Positions 33,801-42,362 of a DNA stretch of 64,000 nt are shown here, piece after piece. Location: positions 1 through 64,000 of the forward strand of contig NZ_QLYX01000018.1 in NCBI RefSeq assembly GCF_003289645.1, in the 5' to 3' direction. Made by a program: the position numbers and the translations under genes. The stretch is from Actinomadura craniellae (GTDB taxonomy: Bacteria > Actinomycetota > Actinomycetes > Streptosporangiales > Streptosporangiaceae). Each line of letters starts with the position of its first letter. The stretch's first letter is position 1. The notes under the pieces are model-generated. The model was given only the letters and a program-made list of their open reading frames with translations, was not told the origin of the DNA and made no database searches.

Positions 33801-34340
33801 TTAGTCGGGCCGAGTGAGCCAGCGGGCGGCGCGGTGCCACTCGGCTCGCTGGACATAGGCCTCGCTCGTCTTCTCGAAGATCATCCGGTCCTCGTCGGTC
33901 AATTCTCGGATGATCTTGCCCGGGACTCCCGCGACCAGAACCCCCGAGGGGATCTGCTTGCCCGGCCCCACCAGGGCGCCCGCGGCGATCAGCGTGCCGG
34001 AGCCCACCCGGGCCCCGGTCAGCACGATCGCGCCGATCCCGACCAGCGAGCCCGCCTCGATGTGCGCGCCGTGCACCATGGCCTTGTGGCCGAGGCTGAC
34101 CCCATCCTCGAGGATCGCCGGCTCGCCCGGATCGGAGTGCAGGCAGCTCAGATCCTGGATGTTGCATTCTTCACCGACCACGATCCGCTCGTCGTCGGCG
34201 CGGAGCACCGACCCGTACCAGACGCTCGCGGCCCGGCCCAGCGTCACCTTGCCGACGACCACGGCGCCCGGCGCCACCCACGCCTCGGGGTGGATCGTCG
34301 GCTCGTCCGGTCCCAGCGCACCCACATAGCTCATCCGCAT
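33801..34340 (-). CDS. Gamma-carbonic-anhydrase-like hexapeptide-repeat protein
   Basis: The 179-residue left-handed beta-helix protein has repeating hexapeptides (for example VAPGAVVVGKVTLGR and LVGIGAIVLTGA). Three His positions expected for zinc in gamma carbonic anhydrases are visible in LHSD, LGHKAMVHGAHIE. Relatives include PaaY-type thioesterases and CaiE, so CO2 hydration is possible but not certain. The ATG at 34340 or the next ATG two codons in is the likely start. The longer frame upstream is Arg-rich and unlike the family. Confidence 0.85.
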   Translation of the reverse strand: MRMSYVGALGPDEPTIHPEAWVAPGAVVVGKVTLGRAASVWYGSVLRADDERIVVGEECNIQDLSCLHSDPGEPAILEDGVSLGHKAMVHGAHIEAGSLVGIGAIVLTGARVGSGTLIAAGALVGPGKQIPSGVLVAGVPGKIIRELTDEDRMIFEKTSEAYVQRAEWHRAARWLTRPD

Positions 34341-34510
34341 ATGGTGCCGGGTGTTCCGAAATCGCCACGCGGCCGGGTCCGGAGTTCCCAGTTCGGGGCG
34401 GGCGCCGATCCGGCGAAAGAAAACACCGCGAGAACCGGCATTCGGGTTGCGCGGATGGGGCCGACGGGACAAGAGTCATCCTGACGTCACCCTCGACCCC
34501 CCTTAGGCAC

Positions 34511-35503
34511 ATGAGCAACGAAGCCGAGATCCTGCCGAACCTCCTCCGCGATGAGCAGTTCGAAATCGTCATGCGCGGCTACAACCGCCGCCAGGTCGAA
34601 GAGGCCATCGCCCGTAGCCAGAACCAGATCCGCGACCTCGAGGCCCGGCTCAACCGTGCCCTGGACGATGTCGAGCGGACCCGCCGCGAGATGGCCGAGG
34701 TCCGTGAGGCCCGCAAGCCCACCGGCGACGACCTGAGCGACCGCCTCCGTCAGATCATCAACCTCGCCGAGGACGAAGCCAAGGACAAGTTGGCCGAAGC
34801 CGAGGACAAGGGCACCCAGATCCGCAAGGCGGCCGAGAGCGAGTCCCAGCGGATCATCGACGAGGCCCGCGGCAACGCCGACAAGGACCTCGCCACCGCC
34901 CGTAGCAAGGCCGAGCAGATCATGACCTCCGCCAAGAAGGAGTCCGAGAGCGTCCTGTCGGCCGCCAAGCAGGAGGCCGAGCAGACAGTCACCAGCGCCC
35001 GCCTGGAGGCCGAGCGGACCCTCACCCAGGCCGAGCGCCGCGCCAGCGTGATCAACGACGGGGCGACGCAGCGGCTCAACCAGCTCACCCGCAACCACAC
35101 CCAGGCGCTGCAGCGGCTGACCGAGATCAGCCAGACGCTGAACTCGCTGCTCAAGGCCGAGGACGCCGCGGGGCCGCTGGAGAAGATGGTCGAGGACGCG
35201 ATCAAGCCCTCGCCGCGCAAGCAGCCGGCACCCAAGCCCGCGCCGAAGCCCGCGCCGGCGCCCGCCGCCGTGGCCCCCGCGCCGGCGCCCGCACCGGCTC
35301 CGCCGGCCCCGCCCAAGCCCGTCTCCGCTCCGGCCCCCATCCCGGCAACACCGCTGGTCAAGGAGCCCGAGTCCGAGCCGGTCCCGGTCGAGCCGGCTCC
35401 GCAGATCCCGGCGCAGGCCCGGGTCAGCCCCGAGCCGCTGGCGGCGCCCCCGGCCCTGGCGCCCGCACCGGCACCCGCGCCCAAGCCGATCGACCCCAGC
35501 TAG
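34511..35503 (+). CDS. DivIVA-domain coiled-coil protein with Pro/Ala-rich tail
   Basis: The 330-residue cytoplasmic protein has an N-terminal DivIVA-like segment (FEIVMRGYNRRQVEEAIAR, about 17-36). A long coiled coil rich in Glu/Ala/Lys/Arg follows to about 225, and then an Ala/Pro-rich disordered tail. Such proteins organise polar growth, cell division or cytoskeletal filaments in actinobacteria (Wag31, FilP, SepIVA types). Which of these it corresponds to cannot be decided. Upstream of the ATG only a weak ribosome site (CCCCTTAGGC) is seen. Confidence 0.82.
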   Translation: MSNEAEILPNLLRDEQFEIVMRGYNRRQVEEAIARSQNQIRDLEARLNRALDDVERTRREMAEVREARKPTGDDLSDRLRQIINLAEDEAKDKLAEAEDKGTQIRKAAESESQRIIDEARGNADKDLATARSKAEQIMTSAKKESESVLSAAKQEAEQTVTSARLEAERTLTQAERRASVINDGATQRLNQLTRNHTQALQRLTEISQTLNSLLKAEDAAGPLEKMVEDAIKPSPRKQPAPKPAPKPAPAPAAVAPAPAPAPAPPAPPKPVSAPAPIPATPLVKEPESEPVPVEPAPQIPAQARVSPEPLAAPPALAPAPAPAPKPIDPS

Positions 35504-35592
35504 CGCACCTCGTGGCGCCCCGGTCCGTGCGGGCCGGGGCGCCGCGCTCGTGTTCGACCGCTCCGGCACGTGTTTGGGTAGGTTGCTTTCTC

Positions 35593-36135
35593 ATGAAGGC
35601 TCGCGGGACCGTACGGGCGATCCGGAAACTGGGCGACCCGGTGTTGCGCACCGAGTGCGATCCGGTGCGTTCCTTCGACGCCGATCTCGCCCGGCTGGTG
35701 GACGACATGTTCGCCTCCATGTACGCCGCGGACGGTGTCGGCCTGGCCGCGAACCAGATCGGGGTGGCGCTCCGGGTCTTCGTCTACGACTGCAAGGACG
35801 CCCAGGGCACGCGGCATGTGGGGCATGTGGTCAACCCGGTGCTGGTGGTCGAGGACGGTGGCACCGAGGTCGACGAGGAGGGCTGCCTCTCGCTGCCCGG
35901 CCTGCACTTCCCCACGCCCCGCCACGCGCACGCCGCCGTGACGGGCGTCGACATCGAGGGCCGGCCGGTCCAGGTCGAGGGGACCGGCTACTTCGCCCGC
36001 TGCCTGCAGCACGAGACCTCCCACCTGAACGGCGGCGTCTACATCGACTTCCTGTCCGGCGACACCCGCCGGGACGCCCTGCGCGCCGTCCGCTCCGCGG
36101 ACTGGAACACCCCGCCCACGGGCGGTCAGTCGTAG
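35593..36135 (+). CDS. def: Peptide deformylase
   Basis: The enzyme removes the formyl group from the initiator Met of new proteins. The 180-residue product has all three motifs: GVGLAANQIG, EGCLSLPG (metal Cys) and QHETSHLNG (HExxH with the two His ligands). The ATG at 35593 is preferred over an upstream extension. The 3' end overlaps the convergent arfB gene by 10 bases. Confidence 0.95.
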   Translation: MKARGTVRAIRKLGDPVLRTECDPVRSFDADLARLVDDMFASMYAADGVGLAANQIGVALRVFVYDCKDAQGTRHVGHVVNPVLVVEDGGTEVDEEGCLSLPGLHFPTPRHAHAAVTGVDIEGRPVQVEGTGYFARCLQHETSHLNGGVYIDFLSGDTRRDALRAVRSADWNTPPTGGQS

Positions 36136-36551
36136 CGGGTCGAGCGGTCGCGTTTGAGTTCGGCGCGGCGGCGTTTGTTCTCCAGGCGGCGCTCGCGCAT
36201 GGCGCGGCTGGGGCGGGTGGGGCGGCGCGGCTTGGGGACGGGGGCGGCGGCGTCGTGCAGCAGCGCGGCCAGCCGGGCCTGGGCGGCCTGCCGGTTCTGC
36301 CACTGGGAGCGCCGCTCGGACGCCCGGACGGTGAGCACCCCGTCGACCAGCCGTCCGGCCAGCCGGTCGAGCATTCTCGGCCGGAGCGATTCGGGGATCG
36401 ACGGCGAACCGGCGAGGTCGAAGCTGAGCTCGGCCGCGCTGTCGCTGGTGTTGACGTGCTGGCCGCCCGGCCCGGACGACCGGGAGAAACGCCAGCGCAG
36501 CTCGGTCACCGGGATGGCGATCGAGCCGCGGACGCGCAGCAAGCCAGACAT
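36126..36551 (-). CDS. arfB: Alternative ribosome-rescue aminoacyl-tRNA hydrolase ArfB
   Basis: ArfB releases peptides from ribosomes stalled on mRNA lacking a stop codon. The 141-residue protein has the catalytic GGQ in SSGPGGQHVNTSDSA and a basic C-terminal tail (RPTRPSRAMRERRLENKRRR) that enters the mRNA channel, at the usual length. The ATG at 36551 was chosen because upstream sequence overlaps the next gene without homology. Convergent with def. Confidence 0.93.
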   Translation of the reverse strand: MSGLLRVRGSIAIPVTELRWRFSRSSGPGGQHVNTSDSAAELSFDLAGSPSIPESLRPRMLDRLAGRLVDGVLTVRASERRSQWQNRQAAQARLAALLHDAAAPVPKPRRPTRPSRAMRERRLENKRRRAELKRDRSTRYD

Positions 36552-36630
36552 ATGGCCAATTATCCCTGCTTGATCAGGTTCCTGTCGCCGGATTTTCCAC
36601 CGTCCCGGCCGGTGCTCTCCACCGAGGGTG

Positions 36631-36897
36631 TCACCCCAGGCCGAGTTCGGCCAGCCGGCGCTCGATCTCGGTGAGCCGGTCCGCGACGGACCGGCTCTGC
36701 AGCAGTTCGGCGAGCAGGTCGGCCTCGTCGCTCTCCAGGACGACACGGTGGGCCGGGGTGTCGGGGTCGTCGGCGTCGTAGACCAGCAGCGTGCGCCGGC
36801 CCGACTCCTCGGCGACGACCCCGACCTGCTCCCCGTGCCGGGTGCGGCCGTGGTGCACGGTTCCGGTGCCGGGAATGGTGCTGTGGGTGATCTCCAT
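36631..36897 (-). CDS. Short N-terminal antiporter-regulatory-subunit-like protein
   Basis: This 88-residue protein resembles the N-terminal domain of KhtT-type cation:proton antiporter regulatory subunits, with residues such as HHGRTRHGEQVGVVAE and LLVYDADDP followed by a helical end. It lacks the TrkA-C (RCK_C) domain expected after it in full regulators. It is encoded 12 bases after the antiporter gene, which carries its own C-terminal RCK-like domain. It may regulate the antiporter by pH or ligand sensing, which is inference. Confidence 0.65.
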   Translation of the reverse strand: MEITHSTIPGTGTVHHGRTRHGEQVGVVAEESGRRTLLVYDADDPDTPAHRVVLESDEADLLAELLQSRSVADRLTEIERRLAELGLG

Positions 36898-36909
36898 GCT
36901 GCCTCCTCG

Positions 36910-38454
36910 TCAGGGAGCGGTGGCGTACTGCGGCCCCTCCTCCCCCCGTTCCCCGTGCCAGTGCGCCAGCCGCCCGGCCCGGCCGACCGCGCGCAGCCGG
37001 CACTCGGCCGCTTCCCGGGTGGCGCTGGTGGTGACGATGAGCAGTTCGTCCCCCTCGCGCAGGTAGGTGGCCGGCTCGGGAACGAGGACGATGCCGTCCC
37101 GGATGATCAGGTTGACCGCGGCCGGGGCCGGCAGCCGCAGCTCGAAGATCTCCACCCCGCTCAGCCGGGAGCCGGGCGGCACCTCCAGGGTGAGCAGTTC
37201 GGCGCCGAGCACGTCCAGGGGAGCGGACTCGACCCGCACCTCGCGGGTCTGGTCGGACGGGGCGACACCGAGCAGCCGGGCCATGAACGGCAGGCTGGGC
37301 CCCTGCACCAGGGTGAAGATCGCCACGAGCACGAAGACGATGTTCAGCAGTTCCCGGCTGCCGGCCACCCCGGCCACCACCGGAAAGGTCGCCAGCACGA
37401 TCGGCACCGCACCGCGCAGCCCGGCCCAGGAGATGAACGCCTGCTCCCGCCACCGGACGCGGAACGGGGGCAGGCAGGCGACCACCGAGAGGGGCCGGGC
37501 GACGAGCAGCAGGACGAGGCCGACGGCCAGGGCGGGCAGTACCGCACGCCCCATCTCGCCGGGATCGACCAGCAGGCCGAGCATGACGAACAGCCCGATG
37601 TGGGCCAGCCATCCGGCACCCTCGGCGAAGGACAGGCTCGCGGCGCGGTGCGGCAGCACCGCGTTGCCCAGCACGATCCCGGCCAGGTAGGCGGCGATGA
37701 AGCCGCTCCCGCCGGCGGCGCCCGCCGCGGCGAAGGCGATGACCCCCAGCCCGAGGGTGGCCAGCGGGTAGAGCCCGCTGGCGGGCAGCGCCACGTAGCG
37801 CAGCGCGGCCACCCCGATCCGGCTGACCGCCAGCCCGACCAGCGCGCCGAGCCCGAGCTGGTAGAGCACGTGCAGGCCGATCCCGGCCGGGGAGGACAGG
37901 TCGCCGCCGGCGCTGAACACCAGGACGAGGATCACCGCCGGGGCGTCGTTGCACCCTGACTCGGCCTCCAGCAGCCCGGCGACCCGGCGGGGCAGCGGCA
38001 GGGTCCGCAGCACGGCGAAGACGGCCGCGGCGTCGGTGGGCGCGACGATCGCGCCGAGCAGCAGCGCCACCCGCCACTCCATGCCGAGCAGCAGGTGGGC
38101 GCCGGCCGCGGTGACGAGCACGCTGACCACCACCCCGAGGGTGGCGAGCAGTGCCGCCGGGGCGGCCACCCGGCGCAGGTCGGACCACCGGGTGCCCAGC
38201 CCGCCCTCGACCAGGATCACCGCGAGCGCCGTGACGCCCAGCGTCTGCGCGAGCTGCGCGTCGTCGAAGTCGACCCCGAGGAAGTCCTCGCCGAGCAGGA
38301 CGCCGAGCGCCAGGAAGAGCAGCAGGCCGGGCAGCCCGATCCGGGCGGCGGTGCGGGCCGCCGCGATGCTGCACAGCAGCACCAGACCGCCGTACAGCAG
38401 TACCGCGTACAGCTGGGACAGGTCCATCCCGTCCGCCGGCGCCGCCATCTCCAC
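36910..38454 (-). CDS. Potassium/proton antiporter (CPA1, CvrA/NhaP2-like)
   Basis: The 514-residue membrane protein exchanges monovalent cations for protons. About twelve helices span residues 15-400, with the ion-site motif ESGCNDAPAV (Asn-Asp pair) and AGLRGAVPIVLA. A C-terminal cytoplasmic RCK_C-like domain (about 420-495) with GSRLSGVEIFELRLP follows. The first ATG is used, though an internal ATG at residue 10 (MDLSQ) is possible. It forms a two-gene unit with the small regulator-like protein downstream. Confidence 0.9.
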   Translation of the reverse strand: MEMAAPADGMDLSQLYAVLLYGGLVLLCSIAAARTAARIGLPGLLLFLALGVLLGEDFLGVDFDDAQLAQTLGVTALAVILVEGGLGTRWSDLRRVAAPAALLATLGVVVSVLVTAAGAHLLLGMEWRVALLLGAIVAPTDAAAVFAVLRTLPLPRRVAGLLEAESGCNDAPAVILVLVFSAGGDLSSPAGIGLHVLYQLGLGALVGLAVSRIGVAALRYVALPASGLYPLATLGLGVIAFAAAGAAGGSGFIAAYLAGIVLGNAVLPHRAASLSFAEGAGWLAHIGLFVMLGLLVDPGEMGRAVLPALAVGLVLLLVARPLSVVACLPPFRVRWREQAFISWAGLRGAVPIVLATFPVVAGVAGSRELLNIVFVLVAIFTLVQGPSLPFMARLLGVAPSDQTREVRVESAPLDVLGAELLTLEVPPGSRLSGVEIFELRLPAPAAVNLIIRDGIVLVPEPATYLREGDELLIVTTSATREAAECRLRAVGRAGRLAHWHGERGEEGPQYATAP

Positions 38455-38567
38455 GTGTCCCCCCGCCCGGCCGTGTCCGCCTCGGAGGGATGTCGCTACC
38501 AGTGACGTTACCCATATGTCGGGTATGCACTCTGGTCCCGATGCAAGTACTTACTTACACTGGTCGC

Positions 38568-39395
38568 ATGAGCGAGGGAATATTCAAGGACGGCGATCTG
38601 ATCCGTGTCGTGGCGAGTGAAGGCATCCTCATCGCCTCCGGCGGTGCCGCGTCGCTGCTCCAGACCGCCCACCCCCAGGTGGGCCAGGGGGTCTACGACC
38701 ACAGCTACACCGCGGCCGACCCGATGGGCCGGCTGCGGCACACGATGGGCTGGGTCTACACGGTGGTCTGCGGCAGGCGTTCGGAGGCCGAGCAGGTCAG
38801 CGCGCTGGTCCGCCGGATGCACGACCAGGTGACCGGCCCCGGGTACTACGCCAACGACCCGCAACTCCAGGTCTGGGTGTCGGCCACGCTCTTCGCGGTC
38901 GCCGCGCAGACGTACCAGTACGTCTTCAAGCGCACGTTCACCGAGGCCGAGCTGGAGGAGTACTACCAGCAGAGCAAGATCTTCGCCACGATCCTCGGCT
39001 GCCCCGAGGACGAGTTGCCCGCCGACTACCCCGCCTTCCGCGAGTACTACGCCAAGATGGTCAACTCGCTGGAGATCAGCGATGCGTCCAGGGCCGTCGC
39101 CGACCAGGTCCTGTACCCGAAACTGCCGTTCTTCCTCACCCCCGGCCTGGCGCTGATCAGGCTGCTCACGGCGGGCCTGATGCCCGCACCGATCCGCGAG
39201 CAGTACGGCTGGGCGTGGAGCCGGGGCCGCGCCCGCCGGTTCAGGCTGCTGATGAACGCCATCGCGCTGGTCTACCCGCGGCTGCCCCGCCGGGTCCGCT
39301 TCCTGCCGCGCGACGTGTACCTGCGCTCCACCCGCACGATGCTCACGAAGATGACGGACGCAAGGCCTCGCACCGTCATCCGTTCCACCGGTTGA
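38568..39395 (+). CDS. Oxygenase MpaB family protein (DUF2236)
   Basis: The 275-residue protein belongs to the family of latex-clearing-protein and MpaB-like haem or metal oxygenases. Visible family features are GGAASLLQTAHPQVGQGVYDH near the start, RRMHDQV and a long helical body ending in an Arg-rich tail. The conserved His in AHPQVG is a likely ligand. Substrate unknown. The ATG at 38568 fits the family start. A longer frame from 38490 lacks support. A perfect hairpin terminator follows. Confidence 0.88.
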   Translation: MSEGIFKDGDLIRVVASEGILIASGGAASLLQTAHPQVGQGVYDHSYTAADPMGRLRHTMGWVYTVVCGRRSEAEQVSALVRRMHDQVTGPGYYANDPQLQVWVSATLFAVAAQTYQYVFKRTFTEAELEEYYQQSKIFATILGCPEDELPADYPAFREYYAKMVNSLEISDASRAVADQVLYPKLPFFLTPGLALIRLLTAGLMPAPIREQYGWAWSRGRARRFRLLMNAIALVYPRLPRRVRFLPRDVYLRSTRTMLTKMTDARPRTVIRSTG

Positions 39396-39414
39396 CCCGG
39401 GGTATCGGCCGGAA

Positions 39415-39456
39415 CGAAAGGACGCCCGGACCATGAGCGGTCCGGGCGTCCTTTCG
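39415..39456. terminator. Perfect hairpin terminator between mpaB-like and enoyl-CoA hydratase genes
   Basis: An 18-base perfect stem (CGAAAGGACGCCCGGACC and its complement) with an ATGAGC loop lies 20 bases after one stop and 11 bases before the convergent stop, so it is bidirectional. Confidence 0.9.
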
Positions 39457-39466
39457 CGCGGGACGG

Positions 39467-40231
39467 TTACTCGCCCGACCAGTTGGGCTTGCGCTTCTCG
39501 GCGAAGGCCGTGGCGCCCTCGGCGGCGTCCTTGGAGCCGAAGATCGGGTTGACGATCTCGCCCTGCCGGGCGAACGACTCGGCCGCCGGCCAGTCGGCCG
39601 ACTCGACGATGACCCGCTTGGACGCGGCCAGCGCCAGCGGCGCGTTCTCGGCGATCTTGAGCGCCAGTTCCCGCGCCACGGCCAGCGCCTGGCCGGGTTC
39701 GGTCACCCTGTTCACCAGGCCGAGCTCGGCCATCCGCGCCGTGCCGTAGTGATCGCCGGTGAGGACGATCTCCATGGCGATGTGGAACGGGATGCGCTGC
39801 GGCAGGCGGAACAGGCCGCCCGCCGCCGCGACGAGACCACGCTTGACCTCGGGAACGCCGAACTTGGCCTCGGACGAGGCGACGATCATGTCGCAGGACA
39901 GGGCGATCTCGCAGCCGCCGGCCAGCGCGTAGCCCTCGACCGCGGCGATGATCGGCTTGGTCGGGGGCTTCTCGGCGATGCCGCCGAAGCCGCGACCGCC
40001 GGACATCGGGTTCTCGCCGGTCAGGAACCCCTTGAGGTCCATGCCCGCGCAGAACGTCCCGCCCGCCCCGGTGATGACGATCACCGAGACGTCCTTGCGC
40101 TCGTCGAACTCGTCGAGCGCCTTGGCGATGCCCTCCGCGACGGCGCCGTTGACGGCGTTCTTGGCCTTCGGCCGGTTGATGGTGATGACGGCGACCGCGC
40201 CGTCGACCTCGACGAGGACTTCGTCCGACAC
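39467..40231 (-). CDS. Enoyl-CoA hydratase / crotonase family
   Basis: The 254-residue protein has the crotonase fold: oxyanion-hole motifs AGMDLKGF and ALAGGCEIALSCD, with Glu in GVPEVKRGL at the second catalytic position. It probably hydrates unsaturated acyl-CoA in fatty-acid or aromatic degradation. The 7-base spacing from the upstream SDR gene shows they form one operon. Confidence 0.9.
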   Translation of the reverse strand: MSDEVLVEVDGAVAVITINRPKAKNAVNGAVAEGIAKALDEFDERKDVSVIVITGAGGTFCAGMDLKGFLTGENPMSGGRGFGGIAEKPPTKPIIAAVEGYALAGGCEIALSCDMIVASSEAKFGVPEVKRGLVAAAGGLFRLPQRIPFHIAMEIVLTGDHYGTARMAELGLVNRVTEPGQALAVARELALKIAENAPLALAASKRVIVESADWPAAESFARQGEIVNPIFGSKDAAEGATAFAEKRKPNWSGE

Positions 40232-40238
40232 TGCTACC

Positions 40239-41012
40239 TCACTTGGGCTGGAAGCGGATGCCGCCGTCGAAGCGGACGGTCTCGCCGTTCATGTAGTCGT
40301 TCTCGATCAGGGCCAGCGCCAGGTGGGCGAACTCCGACGCCTTGCCCATCCGCTTGGGGAAGGGCACCGGCGCGGCCAGCTTGGCCTTGAACGCCTCGGC
40401 GGCCTCGCCCTCACCGTAGATGGGGGTGTCGATGATGCCCGGGCAGATGGTGTTGACCCGGACGCCGATCGCGGCGAGGTCGCGGGCGGCCGGCAGGGTC
40501 ATGCCGACGATGCCGCCCTTGGAGGCGGAGTAGGCGACCTGGCCGGTCTGGCCCTCAAGGGCAGCGACCGAGGCGGTGTTGATGACGACCCCGCGCAGGT
40601 TGTCGGCGTCGGCGGGCTCGGTCTTGGAGATCGCGGCGGCGCCGATCCGCATCAGGTTGAACGTGCCGATCAGGTTGACCTGGATGACCTTCTGGAAGGA
40701 GGCCAGGTCGTGCGGCGAACCGTCCCGGTTGACGGTGCGGCTCGCCCAGCCGATCCCGGCGCTGTTGACGACGACCCGCAGCGGGGCGCCGCTGTCGACC
40801 GCGGCCTGGACGGCGGCCTGCACCTGCGCCTCGTCGGAGACGTCCGTCTTGACGAACACCCCGCCGAGCTCGTCGGCCAGGGCCTTGCCCTTGTCCTCGT
40901 TCAGGTCGGCGACGACGACCTTGGCGCCCTTGGCGGCCAGCGCCCGGGCGGTGGCCTCGCCGAGGCCGCTGGCCCCGCCGGAGACGACGGCGGAAACTCC
41001 ATTCAGATCCAT
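40239..41012 (-). CDS. SDR-family 3-hydroxyacyl-CoA dehydrogenase-like protein
   Basis: The 257-residue protein has a Rossmann NAD-binding motif (SGGASGLGEATARAL, about 12-26) and the catalytic Ser/Tyr-x-x-x-Lys (INTASVAALEG; YSASKGG). NAG in the usual NNAG position reads VNSAG. It resembles type II 3-hydroxyacyl-CoA dehydrogenases (HSD17B10-like), which follow hydration by an enoyl-CoA hydratase, exactly the neighbour encoded downstream. The ATG at 41012 has AAGGTG 8 bases upstream and is preferred over the ATG at 41021. Confidence 0.9.
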   Translation of the reverse strand: MDLNGVSAVVSGGASGLGEATARALAAKGAKVVVADLNEDKGKALADELGGVFVKTDVSDEAQVQAAVQAAVDSGAPLRVVVNSAGIGWASRTVNRDGSPHDLASFQKVIQVNLIGTFNLMRIGAAAISKTEPADADNLRGVVINTASVAALEGQTGQVAYSASKGGIVGMTLPAARDLAAIGVRVNTICPGIIDTPIYGEGEAAEAFKAKLAAPVPFPKRMGKASEFAHLALALIENDYMNGETVRFDGGIRFQPK

Positions 41013-41021
41013 AAGCAGCAC

Positions 41022-41360
41022 CTTACTCCAGAGACCGAATGAGATTCGGAGGGATGTTACTAGGAAGTCACTTTACGGGTCACGTTCCGCGCCCGCACGG
41101 GCGGACACCACCGACGGGCGCCCGGGGAGGAACGCGAACGAACCACCAGCACAGTCACAGCCCTACCCCGGCCGGACCGCCGGCATGGCACCCCTTTTCC
41201 CACCGGTGAGCACCCCTCGTCGCGCCACCCCGGCCGGCGAGATCCACCCGAGGTGACGTGTTTCATCCGGTCCGCCAGCGGTAGGTCTGATTACGTACCG
41301 TTCATGATCGGTGACTGGAAGTAGCGACATGGACGGATAAGACCGAGAGGAGAAAGCCCA
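41022..41360. other. Non-coding gap between SDR and DUF2795 genes
   Basis: Divergent promoters for the SDR operon and the DUF2795 gene must lie here. I see no gene with coding-like composition and no clear terminator or operator. A GAGGAG ribosome site ends the gap just before 41361. Confidence 0.5.
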
Positions 41361-41561
41361 ATGGCCAAGCAGGCCGAATTCATCGACATCCAGCGTTACC
41401 TCGCGGGGATGGACTACCCCGCCACCAAGGACCAGATCATCCGCCACGCCCGGTCCAAGGGCGCCAAGGGCGAAGTCCTGAACGCGCTCCAACGTCTCGC
41501 CGAGGGCGAGTACGACAGCCCCGCCAGCGTCAGCAAGGCGGTCGCCCAGCCGAGTCGCTGA
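41361..41561 (+). CDS. DUF2795 small protein
   Basis: The 66-residue helical protein matches DUF2795 (IDIQRYLAGMDYPATKDQIIRHA), a winged-helix-like domain found as a small stand-alone protein in actinomycetes. Function is unknown. The ATG has a good AGAGGAG ribosome site 12 bases upstream. A terminator hairpin follows immediately. Confidence 0.85.
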   Translation: MAKQAEFIDIQRYLAGMDYPATKDQIIRHARSKGAKGEVLNALQRLAEGEYDSPASVSKAVAQPSR

Positions 41562-41567
41562 TCCTTC

Positions 41568-41601
41568 CCGTCCGGCCGGGGCATGACCCCGGGCCGGACG
41601 G
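41568..41601 (+). terminator. Hairpin terminator after the DUF2795 gene
   Basis: CCGTCCGGCCGGGG (41568-41581) pairs with CCCCGGGCCGGACGG (41587-41601) with one extra base and a CATGA loop. Confidence 0.75.
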
Positions 41602-41769
41602 AAACGACGCCGGGGTAGGACTCCGGCGAGCGACTTCGCGGAGCCCGGGCTGCGGCGCCAACGCTGCGGCCGGGGCTTCCGCTATTTCGACCCCCCGGGA
41701 CGAGGCCGCTCGAATGACCCCGGGCCGCGCGGGTAGGGGGCCGTCCCCGAAGGACGAACAGGAGCCCCC

Positions 41770-42192
41770 ATGGCACAGAAAGTGCGCGAAGTGATGACCG
41801 GTGCGCCGGTCACCGTCCGGCCCGACGCCGACCTGCGGACCGTCGCCCGGCTGATGCGGGACGAGGGCGTCGGTGACGTCCTGGTCACCACCGACGACGA
41901 CCGGCTGCGCGGCCTGGTCACCGACCGCGACCTGGTGGTCCGGGCCATGGCCGAGGGCGGCGACCCCGAGCAGACCGCCGTGTCCGAACTGTGCAGCGGC
42001 CATCTCGCCGCCGTCGCGCCCGACGACGACCTGAAGAAGGTCGTCCAGCTCATGCGCGAGCACTCGGTCCGGCGGATCCCCGTGGTGGAGGACGAGCGTC
42101 CGGTGGGCGTCGTCTCCCTGGGCGACCTGGCGATCGAGCGCGACGAGGGCTCGGCGCTGGCCGACATCAGCGCGGCCAAGACCAACCGCTGA
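41770..42192 (+). CDS. Tandem CBS-domain protein
   Basis: The 140-residue protein consists of two CBS motifs: VREVMTGAPVTVRPDADL to VTDRDLVVRAM, and VSELCSGHLAAVAPDDDL to VSLGDLAI. CBS pairs bind adenosine nucleotides and often act as energy or redox sensors. The stand-alone type is common in actinomycete stress regulons. An AGGAGCC ribosome site lies 5 bases before the ATG. Two hairpins follow. Confidence 0.92.
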   Translation: MAQKVREVMTGAPVTVRPDADLRTVARLMRDEGVGDVLVTTDDDRLRGLVTDRDLVVRAMAEGGDPEQTAVSELCSGHLAAVAPDDDLKKVVQLMREHSVRRIPVVEDERPVGVVSLGDLAIERDEGSALADISAAKTNR

Positions 42193-42224
42193 GCCGGGCT
42201 CGCCCGGCGGACGCCGCCACGAGC

Positions 42225-42259
42225 GGAACGGGCCGCCGTACGAGGCGGCGGCCCGTTCC
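42225..42259 (+). terminator. Perfect hairpin terminator after the CBS-domain gene
   Basis: GGAACGGGCCGCCG (42225-42238) pairs perfectly with 42246-42259 with a 7-base loop, 33 bases after the stop. Confidence 0.85.
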
Positions 42260-42320
42260 ACCACCGTGCGCGGGGCGGGGCCGCGCACGAGGTGCTGCGC
42301 GGCCGGGCCGAAACTCCACG

Positions 42321-42353
42321 AGGCGCCTCCGGCCACTCCGGCCGGAGGCGCCT
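42321..42353 (-). terminator. Perfect hairpin terminator after the phosphoesterase gene
   Basis: AGGCGCCTCCGGCC (42321-42334) pairs perfectly with 42340-42353 with a 5-base loop, 10 bases past the minus-strand phosphoesterase stop. Confidence 0.8.
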
Positions 42354-42362
42354 TCGCTTCGC

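Noticed and set aside
41266-41360. Stress sigma (SigB-type) promoter before the DUF2795 gene
   Set aside because: GTTT and GGTAGG are spaced about right, but the -10 part departs from GGGTAT-like consensus, so support is too weak.
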